From Treponema sp. (GTDB lineage: Bacteria; Spirochaetota; Spirochaetia; Treponematales; Treponemataceae): 64,000 bases of DNA. The stretch spans positions 62,001 to 126,000 of the forward strand of contig JAGBIY010000045.1 in the NCBI GenBank assembly GCA_017934745.1. The letters are read 5' to 3'. Shown in pieces: positions 32,272-39,617 of the stretch (positions are counted from its first letter, which is position 1; each line of letters starts with the position of its first letter). Position numbers and translations under genes: made by a program. The notes beneath the pieces were generated by a model. The model worked only from the letters and a program-made list of their open reading frames with translations. It was not told the origin of the DNA and searched no databases.

Positions 32272-32726
32272 ATGGAAAAAATTAAAGAAATTCAAATTTT
32301 GATGGATTCAAGAACTCTCAACAGTGACAGTGAGTGTGAGTTATTTGAAAAATCAATACAAAACTTGCAAGGCAATATATCACTCAATGACATTGAGAAC
32401 TTGCTAAAAGTTTTTTATGATGAAACGAATAATGATGAAATTATGTTTTCATTAATTCATTTAATTGAAACTTTGAGAGGGGAAGACTATTTAAAAAAAT
32501 TGCTATTTTTTCACCATTAATGACTGATGCACATGAATGGGCGATGACTTTAAATAAAAGAATTCTCAACTGCCAAACCTTTTTTGAAATGTATACTGAT
32601 ATTATCAAAAGTTTGAATAGTGATAGCAAAAAGAAAATTTTAGCATTACTAGATGATATAAAAGAAGACAATCCTAAACGATTTTCAGAAAAAATCGAAG
32701 TCCTAAAAAGCAGAGTAAAAGTTTAA
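32272..32726 (+). pseudogene. Imm30-type immunity gene split by a frameshift
   Basis: The first frame (32272-32520) reads ECELFEKSIQNLQGNISLND, VFYDETNNDEIMFSLIHLIE, then goes off frame after EDYLKK. The second (to 32726) resumes with SPLMTDAHEWAMTLNKRILN and ends ALLDDIKEDNPKRFSEKIEV. Together they match the Imm30 protein at 30908. The break is at TTTAAAAAAATTGC (A7); one more A restores the frame. This may be decay, a phase-variable tract, slippage or a sequencing error. Confidence 0.75.
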
Positions 32727-32739
32727 TATCCGAGGAAGC

Positions 32740-32946
32740 TGACTGCCACCTCCGGCAGACATTCAAGGGGACGTTGAGGAGGGTAACAGTAAACGACCCG
32801 ATAAACGCTGTTGGAATGTTTCTCAAGAAGACAAAACCGACTTTGAATACATCCTGTCAACGACGCAGAAATTCGGAATGAATCTGTCGTGCAAAGAAAG
32901 CAAAGTTTACATCGCAAAAGTACAAAAATTCAATATAAAATTATAG
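32740..32946 (+). pseudogene. gpD-like domain fragment of a lost spike
   Basis: ADCHLRQT (OB scrap) is followed in a shifted frame by NVSQEDKTDFEYILSTTQKF, GMNLSCKESKVYIAKV and stop at 32946. T-D-F-E-Y-I...K-F-G-M-x-L is typical of phage late control D/VgrG N-terminal domains. The intact spike at 17423 has no such domain. Confidence 0.6.
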
Positions 32947-32969
32947 AATGAATCTTGGAGTTTTTTTTT

Positions 32970-33569
32970 ATGGAATTATGGAATGAAATAAAAGAAATGT
33001 TTTCAGAATCTGATAAGAAAATAGACATAATACCTGGTAAAATAAATAACGGATTATCAAATTTGAAAGCATCGAATGTAAATGAAAATTCAACATTTGG
33101 AAGCATAATAAAAAATTCAGCAGGAATTACAATTGACAATTGGATATTTCTATTTGCTCAAAAAAATAAACAAAATAAAGGAATTATCGACTATAAAGAA
33201 AATGGGAATCAAATAGTTGGATATGATGCAGTCGGAGGCATATTTTCTATTAATCTTGGAAAATTCAACGATGGAATAGGAAAGTTGTGGTATTTTTCAC
33301 CAATAGATTTGTCTTGGCGCAATTTAGAAATAAGTTATGCAGAATTTATTGCTTGGATTGCACAAAGTGATTTAGATGAATTTTATGATTTTGTTCCAAA
33401 AAATGAATTACAAGAAAATTGTGAAGAACTAAAAATGGGAAAAGCAATACTTTTTTATCCCTTTTTATGTTCTGATGAATTCAGTATAGCAACAGCATCA
33501 AAGGTAATAGTTTCTTTTGATGAGTTATATAAGATAGAGATGGAATTATCATCAGGAATATCTAATTAA
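32970..33569 (+). CDS. DUF2625-type protein, predicted immunity
   Basis: 199 residues from ATG 32970. STFGSIIKNSAGITIDNWIF, GYDAVGGIFSINLGKFNDGI, GKLWYFSPIDLSWRNLEISY and LDEFYDF correspond to conserved blocks of DUF2625. The family has no proven activity, but it is found in toxin-immunity loci and here holds the immunity position. CTTGGAG lies about 11 bases upstream. Confidence 0.7.
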   Translation: MELWNEIKEMFSESDKKIDIIPGKINNGLSNLKASNVNENSTFGSIIKNSAGITIDNWIFLFAQKNKQNKGIIDYKENGNQIVGYDAVGGIFSINLGKFNDGIGKLWYFSPIDLSWRNLEISYAEFIAWIAQSDLDEFYDFVPKNELQENCEELKMGKAILFYPFLCSDEFSIATASKVIVSFDELYKIEMELSSGISN

Positions 33570-33621
33570 TTTCAGGATATATAACCTCCCACCCTCCTCC
33601 AAACATGAATGACATTTTTCA

Positions 33622-33765
33622 GGCACCTGGCTTGTAGAACGCGTCGTCCACGACTGCGCCAAAGTCCAAGACGGCTTCACCACGACAGTGCACCTCAAGC
33701 GCAACAAAGGCGGCCCAGCCCCAGAATGGGGGGTGGAGGAGCTTATCCAGCTGGTAATTCGCTAG
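33622..33765 (+). pseudogene. End of a gpD-like spike domain
   Basis: After a degraded boundary lead (ACATGAATGACATTTTTCAG at 33603) the frame encodes GTWLVERVVHDCAKVQDGF, TTTVHLKRNKGGPAPEWGV and a stop at 33763. V-V-H-x-C...G-F-T-T-T-V-x-L-x-R is the closing strand pattern of gpD/VgrG domain 1. The DNA is GC-richer than the immunity genes around it. Confidence 0.65.
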
Positions 33766-33791
33766 CAAAATATATACGAGGAGAAAGATAA

Positions 33792-34118
33792 ATGTGGAAT
33801 GATGAAAATGATGAAATAGAGAAGATATATAAAGATTTTGGCAACATAAAAAAATTTCCAGCAAAATGCCCGATTTGTGAACAAGATGCAGCTCATCTTT
33901 ATATACATATTTATGATAACAAAACAAGAAAAGGTGGATTATGGATTTGGTGTAGCCATTGCCATTCTTTTTCACATGGTTCAATTTCAGCCCCAGATTT
34001 TTGGGAAAATTACTCATTAGTAGAACTTGAAAAATTGAGTGCTATTCCAACATGTTTGGAAGAAATAAAAGAATCAATAGATGGTCATGTAAATCTGATT
34101 AAACAAGAGCATAAGTAA
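33792..34118 (+). CDS. Predicted zinc-ribbon immunity-type protein
   Basis: 108 residues. CPICEQDAAHLYIHIYD and GLWIWCSHCHSFSHGS hold two C-x-x-C pairs that could bind zinc. The family is unnamed to me, though similar small proteins sit beside toxin tips elsewhere. GGAGAAAG lies before the ATG. Its toxin has been lost apart from the gpD scrap upstream. Confidence 0.55.
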   Translation: MWNDENDEIEKIYKDFGNIKKFPAKCPICEQDAAHLYIHIYDNKTRKGGLWIWCSHCHSFSHGSISAPDFWENYSLVELEKLSAIPTCLEEIKESIDGHVNLIKQEHK

Positions 34119-34142
34119 ATACGCAAGGGAAAATCAGATCAG

Positions 34143-34393
34143 CGCAACAAAAACAAAGGCGACGACAACGCAGGCGGCTCGGACAGGTCGGTGAGTGCGA
34201 TTGAGGTTTAGCTCCTAAAACTCCTGCATCACAAGAGTATAAAAGTATTTCAAGTTATGTACTTCATAATAAAAATCCAATACATAACGGTGGAGATGTA
34301 TATAATTTAGATAATCTATTAATATCATCACCAAGAATGCATCAAGAGATATTAGATAAAGGATTTCACTTTAATATATTAAGGAATATAAAC
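34143..34393 (+). pseudogene. gpD scrap and tip of a colicin-type HNH nuclease
   Basis: RNKNKGDDNAGGSDRSVSAI (34143-34211) parallels the LKRNKGG end of the gpD domain. A different frame from 34211 encodes SSYVLHNKNPIHNGGDVYNL, DNLLISSPRMHQEILDKG: the H-N-H arrangement of colicin/pyocin DNases (H-N-x-x-P-I-x-x-G-G-x-V-Y-x-x-D-N and P-x-x-H). No start codon is left, and there is no stop before the immunity gene, with which it is in frame. Confidence 0.7.
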
Positions 34394-34597
34394 ATGACAA
34401 GAACAGAACTTATAAACCTAGTCAGAAAAATAATAGAGTGCGAAGGCACTGAGAGCGAAATCGATGAAATGATAAATCTTTTGAAAAAAAATATCCAATA
34501 CCCAGATCTAATTAATCTAATTTATTGGAATGAAGAAGAGCTTACTCCAGAGCAAATAATCGATACCGCTTTGAATTATAAGCCCATACAGCTTTAA
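34394..34597 (+). CDS. Colicin/pyocin-type immunity protein
   Basis: 67 residues. MTRTELINLVRKIIECEGTE, then YPDLINLIYWNEEELTPEQI and a closing ALNYKP, match the four-helix bacteriocin immunity family (Im2/Im9-like, with the D-L-I-Y segment that contacts DNase). It lacks the usual C-terminal extension by about 15 residues. Pairing with the HNH tip directly upstream is what colicin operons show. Translation can start at ATG 34394 (AAGG upstream). Confidence 0.75.
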   Translation: MTRTELINLVRKIIECEGTESEIDEMINLLKKNIQYPDLINLIYWNEEELTPEQIIDTALNYKPIQL

Positions 34598-34607
34598 TAC
34601 ACTTCAA

Positions 34608-34692
34608 ATGTTTTTGATATTACAAGGAGTCTGACCATGTCCTGAGTGCAATCAAAAGCATATTTTTGAAGGAATAAAGGGAGATTTTGCAA
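34608..34692 (+). repeat. Immunity-end/toxin-tail repeat, copy 3
   Basis: ATGTTTTTGATATTACAAGG to GGGAGATTTTGCAA, near-identical to 32161-32246: the end of a SUFU gene followed by the HNH toxin tail. A new immunity gene begins exactly at the ATG that ends the repeat. Confidence 0.9.
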
Positions 34693-35325
34693 ATGGTTAT
34701 TTGGATGAAAATTGCTGATTATATAAAAAAATTAGAAGAAAATTATATAGACGGAGTTATTTATAAAAAAGCAGAAAAAATTATCCCACGAAAAAACTTT
34801 CCTGTCCAATTAATTGATTTTTTTGACAATTTTGATGAATTAAAAACACCATTTGGAGAAATTTTTTCCATTGAAAGAATAATTGAAATGTCTGATAGAG
34901 AACCTTTCAGAAGTGAAAATTATATTTGCTTTGGCAAAGATAATTATTTTTCATATTGGATATGTAAAAAAGATGTAAAAGAAGGAGAAGATTGCTTTTC
35001 AATATGGGATTATGAAACTTCTTTTGAAAAAGTTGAGCCTTGTTTTTCTAAATTGAGTGAATTATTAGAATTTGCTGAAAAAGAATACACAAATAGCGAA
35101 GAAGATGGCTGTAATGTAATTATAAAAAGTTCAGATGCTCAATGTCTTTCTGAATTAATGAAAATAAAAAAACTTTTTTCTTCATCACTTTCAATAGCTG
35201 AGATAAAAAATCAAGTTAATAATGGGAATTGTATAATAAAGGAAGGAATAAATCTTTATTGTGCAAAAAAAATTTTGTCAGAAAACAATTTTGAACATAT
35301 AAAAGTTGAATTTATTTCAAAATAA
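34693..35325 (+). CDS. Predicted immunity protein (SUKH-like N-terminal part)
   Basis: About 210 residues. ATG 34693 uses the GGGAG of the repeat; ATG 34705 is the alternative. LIDFFDNFDELKTPFGEIFS and CFGKDNYFSYWICKKDV look like the strands of SMI1/KNR4-type proteins; the C-terminal 70 residues (LSELMKIKKLFSSSLSIAEI) add an unrelated helical module. Family assignment is tentative. Confidence 0.55.
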   Translation: MVIWMKIADYIKKLEENYIDGVIYKKAEKIIPRKNFPVQLIDFFDNFDELKTPFGEIFSIERIIEMSDREPFRSENYICFGKDNYFSYWICKKDVKEGEDCFSIWDYETSFEKVEPCFSKLSELLEFAEKEYTNSEEDGCNVIIKSSDAQCLSELMKIKKLFSSSLSIAEIKNQVNNGNCIIKEGINLYCAKKILSENNFEHIKVEFISK

Positions 35326-35339
35326 GTAAATTCCCTATC

Positions 35340-35448
35340 CCTCCTTCAAAATAGAAGTTTGGGAAAACAAATTGATACTTGTATTCATGATTTACCAGAT
35401 GGCACAGTATTAAAAAGGTTTTATATGACAAAAAAAACAGGGGGGTGA
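35340..35448 (+). pseudogene. Toxin tail of unknown type
   Basis: SLGKQIDTCIHDLPDGTVLK, then RFYMTKKTGG and stop at 35446. It stands in the toxin-tail position, right before an immunity gene with an overlapping GGGGGG ribosome binding site. No family recognised. Confidence 0.4.
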
Positions 35449-35452
35449 TAAT

Positions 35453-35983
35453 ATGTTTGAAAAATTTACAGAATATGTTAGCGAAACAAATTTTAATAGT
35501 GCTGTTTCAGAATCTGCTTTTCTGAAATTAACCTATGGGAAAAGCTATCGTGAAGGATTGTATAGATTCTTTGAAGAAGGCAAAATTCAGTATTGGAATG
35601 GAATTGTTGCATCATGCTTCCCTACTTATGAAGGTTTAATTATCGTAATGAGCTATGACTGGATGGGAAGAATATTTGCAATTGAAAATTCCTCGCAAAA
35701 AGTAATTCTATTTGAAATCGGTTCGGGAGACGTTTATGATACTGATGCTGATGTATTAGACTTCCATGACAATTTGATTGCAGAACATCCTGAAGAATGT
35801 TTAATTTCTGAATTATTTGCTGAGTGGAGAAAATTAAATAACAACATATCACTAAAATCAACGGACTGCGTAAGCTATAAAGTTCCTCTCATAATGGGCG
35901 GAAATGATGAACTAGAAAATCTTGATTTATGTGATATGGATGTCTACTGGGAGATATTAAAGCCTTTTATTCTTGGTAAATGA
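35453..35983 (+). CDS. DUF1851 (Tdi1-like) immunity protein
   Basis: 176 residues. YREGLYRFFEEGKIQYW, VMSYDWMGRIFAIEN, ILFEIGSGDVYDTDADVLDF and a closing SYKVPLIMGGNDELENL are the blocks of DUF1851, which includes the T6SS immunity protein Tdi1. Complete at both ends. Confidence 0.75.
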   Translation: MFEKFTEYVSETNFNSAVSESAFLKLTYGKSYREGLYRFFEEGKIQYWNGIVASCFPTYEGLIIVMSYDWMGRIFAIENSSQKVILFEIGSGDVYDTDADVLDFHDNLIAEHPEECLISELFAEWRKLNNNISLKSTDCVSYKVPLIMGGNDELENLDLCDMDVYWEILKPFILGK

Positions 35984-35989
35984 CACAAG

Positions 35990-36577
35990 TTGTTACAAAA
36001 TGAAAGTAATATTGGATCATATAAAGATTTACGAGATGCGGGAGAAATTGGAGAATGTACCCAGGGAATTATTATAGATGTAAATAAGATTCGCGGAATT
36101 GAACAGGTTCATATTTATATAATAATCAATTTTGATTATAAAAAAATTAACAATCTTGTGATGTATTTACAGAATGATTATACTTATAAAGGATGGAAAA
36201 CTGGAGCATTTCCAAATATAGGAAACTTTTTGCCAGATAAAAACTGCGACTTTTATATCTGCAAGGATACAGACTTAAAGCCGATTGTAAGCAAAATCCA
36301 CAGTGTCATAAAAGAATATGGATTTCCAATTCTTGAAAAGTTCGATACATATCAAAAATTTGAAAATTCCTTGTATGAACAAAATGAAATCAAGAGATTT
36401 AATCTGATTCATGGTTTGGAGTGGAACCTACTAGGACTTTCGGTCATGCTAAAAAATCATCCGACAGAAGAAATACTGGAGAAATTCCATGACAAACTGT
36501 GCGATGAAAACGGAAGCTTGGAAGGCTTGAAGAATAGGCTTTCAGACCAGGATAAAATAAGAGAGATATTAAAATAA
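35990..36577 (+). CDS. Predicted immunity-type protein, possibly 5'-truncated
   Basis: 195 residues from TTG 35990. No in-frame ATG occurs before residue 57 and no clear ribosome binding site is seen, so the true 5' end may have been lost. SYKDLRDAGEIGECTQGIII, then YTYKGWKTGAFPNIGNF suggest a conserved small protein, but I cannot name the family. It ends by ATAATG overlap with the next gene. Confidence 0.5.
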   Translation: MLQNESNIGSYKDLRDAGEIGECTQGIIIDVNKIRGIEQVHIYIIINFDYKKINNLVMYLQNDYTYKGWKTGAFPNIGNFLPDKNCDFYICKDTDLKPIVSKIHSVIKEYGFPILEKFDTYQKFENSLYEQNEIKRFNLIHGLEWNLLGLSVMLKNHPTEEILEKFHDKLCDENGSLEGLKNRLSDQDKIREILK

Positions 36578-36939
36578 TGGCAAGAGATTTGAGCTTCTGG
36601 AAATACGAAAAAGAAGGCGTTCTTAATGACGAGAAAGTTTATGTTCAGCTTTCCGACGGAGAAGAAGTAAAAGGTGTTGAAGAACTTCCTGTTGAAGATG
36701 TAATCAAAAGCGTAAAAGCTGCATTTTCAGACTGGGAATGGCAAGATGAAAGCACTTTGCAAAAGAAGAATAAAAGCATAGAAATCTTCACGACAAAACA
36801 GTTTGTCCGCTTTGACTGCACTTCGCTTACAAACGAAGAAATGAATGCGCTTATCGACATAATGAACGTATACGGCTGCCCGCTTTACGACTCAACAATT
36901 TCAACCCGCTTCGCATCATTGTGGAGGAGTTTCGATTAA
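36577..36939 (+). CDS. Conserved small protein, predicted immunity
   Basis: 120 residues: MARDLSFWKYEKEGVLNDEK, LSDGEEVKGVEELPVEDV, FSDWEWQ, IEIFTTKQFVRFDC and a closing YGCPLYDSTISTRF. This is a widespread unnamed family with a conserved opening and closing; function unknown to me. Its GC is somewhat higher than that of the neighbours. It overlaps the preceding stop and is probably co-translated. Confidence 0.6.
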   Translation: MARDLSFWKYEKEGVLNDEKVYVQLSDGEEVKGVEELPVEDVIKSVKAAFSDWEWQDESTLQKKNKSIEIFTTKQFVRFDCTSLTNEEMNALIDIMNVYGCPLYDSTISTRFASLWRSFD

Positions 36940-36969
36940 GAAAAATATTATTGGTATAGGTGGTACAGA

Positions 36970-37428
36970 ATGACAGACCTTGTATTTGGTGAAATGAATC
37001 TTTCAGAAGGTTATTTTGAAAATGAGAAAACTCTTAATCTTTTGGGAAGAGAAAATCTCAAAGTAAAAATCCTCGCCCAAGTCTTTGAAGATGAGAAGAT
37101 TCAAAAAATCCAGCAGGACAAATATCAAGAGTTTTTTCAAAACTATGATTTTTATGAATCAAAAGTTCCTGAGAAAGTCTTGGGATATTATCTGAATAAT
37201 TATGAAGAGATAATTGAAAACAATGAAATACCTGACGTATTTGATAAAAATCATATAACAAAGGAATCTGTTCTAAAACTGATAAAGGTATCAGAAATAG
37301 TTTTTAATCAAGACGGAACTTACGGTTATCTATGTATTTGTGCATGGGAGCCAGAAAATGGTCTTGCCATTCAGCTTTCTCCCGAAGAAGACAACATTGA
37401 AGTAGATCTAATGGATTTACTCATTTAA
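36970..37428 (+). CDS. DUF6985-like immunity protein, copy 1
   Basis: 152 residues. VFGEMNLSEGYFENEKTLNL, LKVKILAQVFEDEKIQKIQQ and CAWEPENGLAIQLSPEEDN share the layout of the genes at 37725, 38312 and 39820 (N-terminal F-G-x-x, a strand pair, E-x-x-x-x-Q-x-x-x-Y, late W-x-x-E-x-G-L-x-I). It follows by 30 bases and GGTGG. Confidence 0.55.
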   Translation: MTDLVFGEMNLSEGYFENEKTLNLLGRENLKVKILAQVFEDEKIQKIQQDKYQEFFQNYDFYESKVPEKVLGYYLNNYEEIIENNEIPDVFDKNHITKESVLKLIKVSEIVFNQDGTYGYLCICAWEPENGLAIQLSPEEDNIEVDLMDLLI

Positions 37429-37440
37429 GTCATTTTACTA

Positions 37441-37719
37441 CCCGCCGGAATGGCAATCAACATGCCGGCATTTGCCGACCCGATGTAAAGCGAGCCGTAT
37501 GAGCAGGCGAGGAAGCCCTTCGAGCGTGAGCACAAAGCTGATGTTGAATTTGCTAAAAAACGAGGCTGTTCTCCATCTGAAGTAAGAATATGGCGAAAAA
37601 ATAATAGCTATACATGGCATGAATCTAAAGATTGTAAAACGATGTGCAAGATACCTAATGAGATTCATTTGAATGTATCTCATAGAGGTGGAATTTCAAA
37701 CAAACGAAATGGAGCGTAG
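37441..37719 (+). pseudogene. PAAR end plus HNH toxin tip with a nonsense codon
   Basis: One frame encodes AGMAINMPAFADPM, a TAA at 37486 where other copies have AAA, SEPYEQARKPFEREHKADVE (linker), then EVRIWRKNNSYTWHESKDCK, IPNEIHLNVSHRGGISNKR. T-W-H-E with a later H-x-x-x-x-H-x-G-G is an HNH/ENDO VII tip. Removing one nonsense codon would give an in-frame linker-toxin product. Confidence 0.7.
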
Positions 37720-37724
37720 TTTTT

Positions 37725-38135
37725 ATGGAAAAGATTGAAAACAAAGTTTTTGGAAAATTGATTTATGATTATCAATGGGAGAAACAAGAAGCTATAAATT
37801 TTGGGGGTAAAGAGTTTACTTTAACAATAATAGTAGAAGCTCTTCCTGACGAAAAAATTACGGAGGTTCAAGAAAAAAATTATCAATCAGTAAAGCAGAA
37901 TGATGAGATTTTAAATGCTGAAGATTTTAATCTGATAAAAAAATATCTTTTTGAAAATTATGAATTTGATATTTCAAATTATGAAGATTTGTTTAATCAT
38001 GCAAATCCGCAATCTGTTTTATATAAACAAAATGGAAAAGTTGTTGTTCTGTTTGATTTAAACGAAGATGAACTTGGATTTGGAATTGAAATTATTCCAA
38101 ATAAATCCATAGGCGTTCAAGATTTTTATATTTAA
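37725..38135 (+). CDS. DUF6985-like immunity protein, copy 2
   Basis: 136 residues: VFGKLIYDYQWEKQEAINFG, EFTLTIIVEALPDEKITEVQ and FDLNEDELGFGIEIIPNKSI. The same core as copies at 36970, 38312 and 39820. It starts six bases after the stop of the T-W-H-E toxin tip, whose last codons supply the GGAG site. Confidence 0.6.
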   Translation: MEKIENKVFGKLIYDYQWEKQEAINFGGKEFTLTIIVEALPDEKITEVQEKNYQSVKQNDEILNAEDFNLIKKYLFENYEFDISNYEDLFNHANPQSVLYKQNGKVVVLFDLNEDELGFGIEIIPNKSIGVQDFYI

Positions 38136-38161
38136 CCTAAGAAAAAATTTATACAAAAGAC

Positions 38162-38311
38162 GATATTGAATTATGGCGAAAAAATAATAAATATACATGG
38201 CATGAACTGAATGATGTTGAAGCCATTCAGTTAGTACCAAGTGATATAAACAGGCCAATTTTCAAGTACATGGGGGGATGTGCTAAATATGGATTAGGTG
38301 AGGATTTTAAA
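38162..38311 (+). pseudogene. HNH toxin tip, in frame with the next immunity gene
   Basis: DIELWRKNNKYTWHELNDVE, AIQLVPSDINRPIFKYMGG, then CAKYGLGEDFK. It is a second T-W-H-E tip related to the one at 37441. No stop separates it from the DUF6985-like gene at 38312. Confidence 0.65.
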
Positions 38312-38776
38312 ATGATTACAGATGATGTATTTGGACAGATTCAATTCAAAACCATGTGGTGCAAGAAAGACCGATATACAATGTATGGGAAAGAATTTGA
38401 AATTGACATGCTGATTCAAGGAGAAGAATATCAGGCTCCGTCAGAATCTCAAAAAGCGGCTTATTCTGAATTCTGCAAGAAAAAAGATGACTTGCAAAAA
38501 GAAATGGAAAGAAAAATTTTTGATTATTATCAAACCGTTTGCGAAGAATATCGTGAAATGTTTGAAGACGATGCTGATTTGTATGCTCCGCAGATAGAAT
38601 CGACCGAACAGCTCAAAGGGTATGTAAAACCGCAGGCCATAATGATTCCAAAGCAGAAAGAGAACAGGGTAATCAATGTTTTATTCAAGACAAAGTGGGA
38701 TTTGGAAATGGGAATTGGGATTCAGCTTGTTGATGAAAATATTTCCATAGTTGGCGTTCAGGCTGATATATTGTAG
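38312..38776 (+). CDS. DUF6985-like immunity protein, copy 3
   Basis: 154 residues from ATG 38312, which has GGTGAGG upstream; ATG 38270 in the same frame lies inside the toxin tip. VFGQIQFKTMWCKKDRYTMY, YGKEFEIDMLIQGEEYQAP and WDLEMGIGIQLVDENISIVG place it in the same family as its neighbours. The last 20 codons are also found as a scrap at 26751. Confidence 0.6.
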   Translation: MITDDVFGQIQFKTMWCKKDRYTMYGKEFEIDMLIQGEEYQAPSESQKAAYSEFCKKKDDLQKEMERKIFDYYQTVCEEYREMFEDDADLYAPQIESTEQLKGYVKPQAIMIPKQKENRVINVLFKTKWDLEMGIGIQLVDENISIVGVQADIL

Positions 38777-38801
38777 TTTTTTTTTGCTTTATCCTTTTGT
38801 C

Positions 38802-38835
38802 GGCACATACACAGCCTTGCGGATGTGCCATTTTT
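38802..38835 (+). terminator. Terminator after the DUF6985-like copy 3
   Basis: GGCACAT and ATGTGCC pair around ACACAGCCTTGCGG, followed by ATTTTT. Confidence 0.65.
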
Positions 38836-38882
38836 ATGATTCATAAGCAGTACCATAGATACCATAAAAGTTTGCGAAAGCG

Positions 38883-39146
38883 GTGCTCCAAAATGTCTCG
38901 ATGAACTACCAGAGAGCTATGAAAGAGGGGCTTGTTCCTGAAGGCTGGCAAGTACATCACAAATTACCTTTAGATGATAGCGGAGATAATTCATTTGATA
39001 ATTTAGTCTTAATCAAAAATGAACCCTATCACAAGGTTATAACCAATTATCAAAACTCTGTAACTAGGGGATTAAAAGAAGGTGATTGTAAAACTGTAAA
39101 ATTTCCTATAGTGGAAGGAAGTATATATCCACCAAAAAATAATTAA
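38883..39146 (+). CDS. HNH nuclease toxin tip, N-terminally truncated
   Basis: 88 residues from GTG 38883 (a start without ribosome binding site). VPEGWQVHHKLPLDDSGDN, SFDNLVLIKNEPYHKVITNY is a compact HNH motif (W-Q-V-H-H-K, D-N, H), and QNSVTRGLKEGDCKTVKF ends it. The catalytic part seems complete but no delivery domain remains. A decayed second copy lies at 26986. The gene before it ends at a terminator, so expression is doubtful. Confidence 0.65.
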   Translation: MLQNVSMNYQRAMKEGLVPEGWQVHHKLPLDDSGDNSFDNLVLIKNEPYHKVITNYQNSVTRGLKEGDCKTVKFPIVEGSIYPPKNN

Positions 39147-39164
39147 AACTACGAGGAAAATAAT

Positions 39165-39617
39165 ATGTGGAAAGATAAACTTGAAGAAATTAAAATAAGA
39201 AGAGAGCGAAGAAACAGATTTTTAAACGACGGGTGTTCAGCTGATGAATTAAATATATTCAAGCAAGCTGTAGCAGAAAAATTCAACTATACATTGCCCC
39301 TGGAATATATTGATTTTTTGTCATTGATAAATGGCTTGGAATACAATGGCTTGATTTTGTACGGGATAGATGAAAATATTGTGGATAAAACAAACAAGCA
39401 AAAAGTTACAGGCTATATAGATTCTAATGAAATATGGTATGAAAATGAATGGCAAAAAAAATATATGTTTTTTGGCGATGGAAATATAAGCTGGTTTTGT
39501 TTTGATATTTCCAAAAACAATTATGTTGAACTTGATAAACCGTCAGGAGAACTGCAACAAGAATTTTCAGGTTTTGCAGAAATGATAGAATACGCCTTAG
39601 AAAGCAGTTTGTCTTAG
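39165..39617 (+). CDS. SUKH-type immunity protein for the HNH tip
   Basis: 150 residues, paralogous to the gene at 27118 (INGLEYNGLILYGIDEN, EIWYENEWQKKYMFFGDGNI, SWFCFDISKNNYVELDKPSG). SMI1/KNR4-type. GAGGAAA precedes the ATG, 18 bases after the toxin stop. Confidence 0.75.
   Translation: MWKDKLEEIKIRRERRNRFLNDGCSADELNIFKQAVAEKFNYTLPLEYIDFLSLINGLEYNGLILYGIDENIVDKTNKQKVTGYIDSNEIWYENEWQKKYMFFGDGNISWFCFDISKNNYVELDKPSGELQQEFSGFAEMIEYALESSLS

Noticed and set aside
32272..32726. Two separate small immunity genes
   Set aside because: Each half matches one half of the Imm30 protein at 30908 and the second half has no ribosome binding site, so one broken gene is the better reading.
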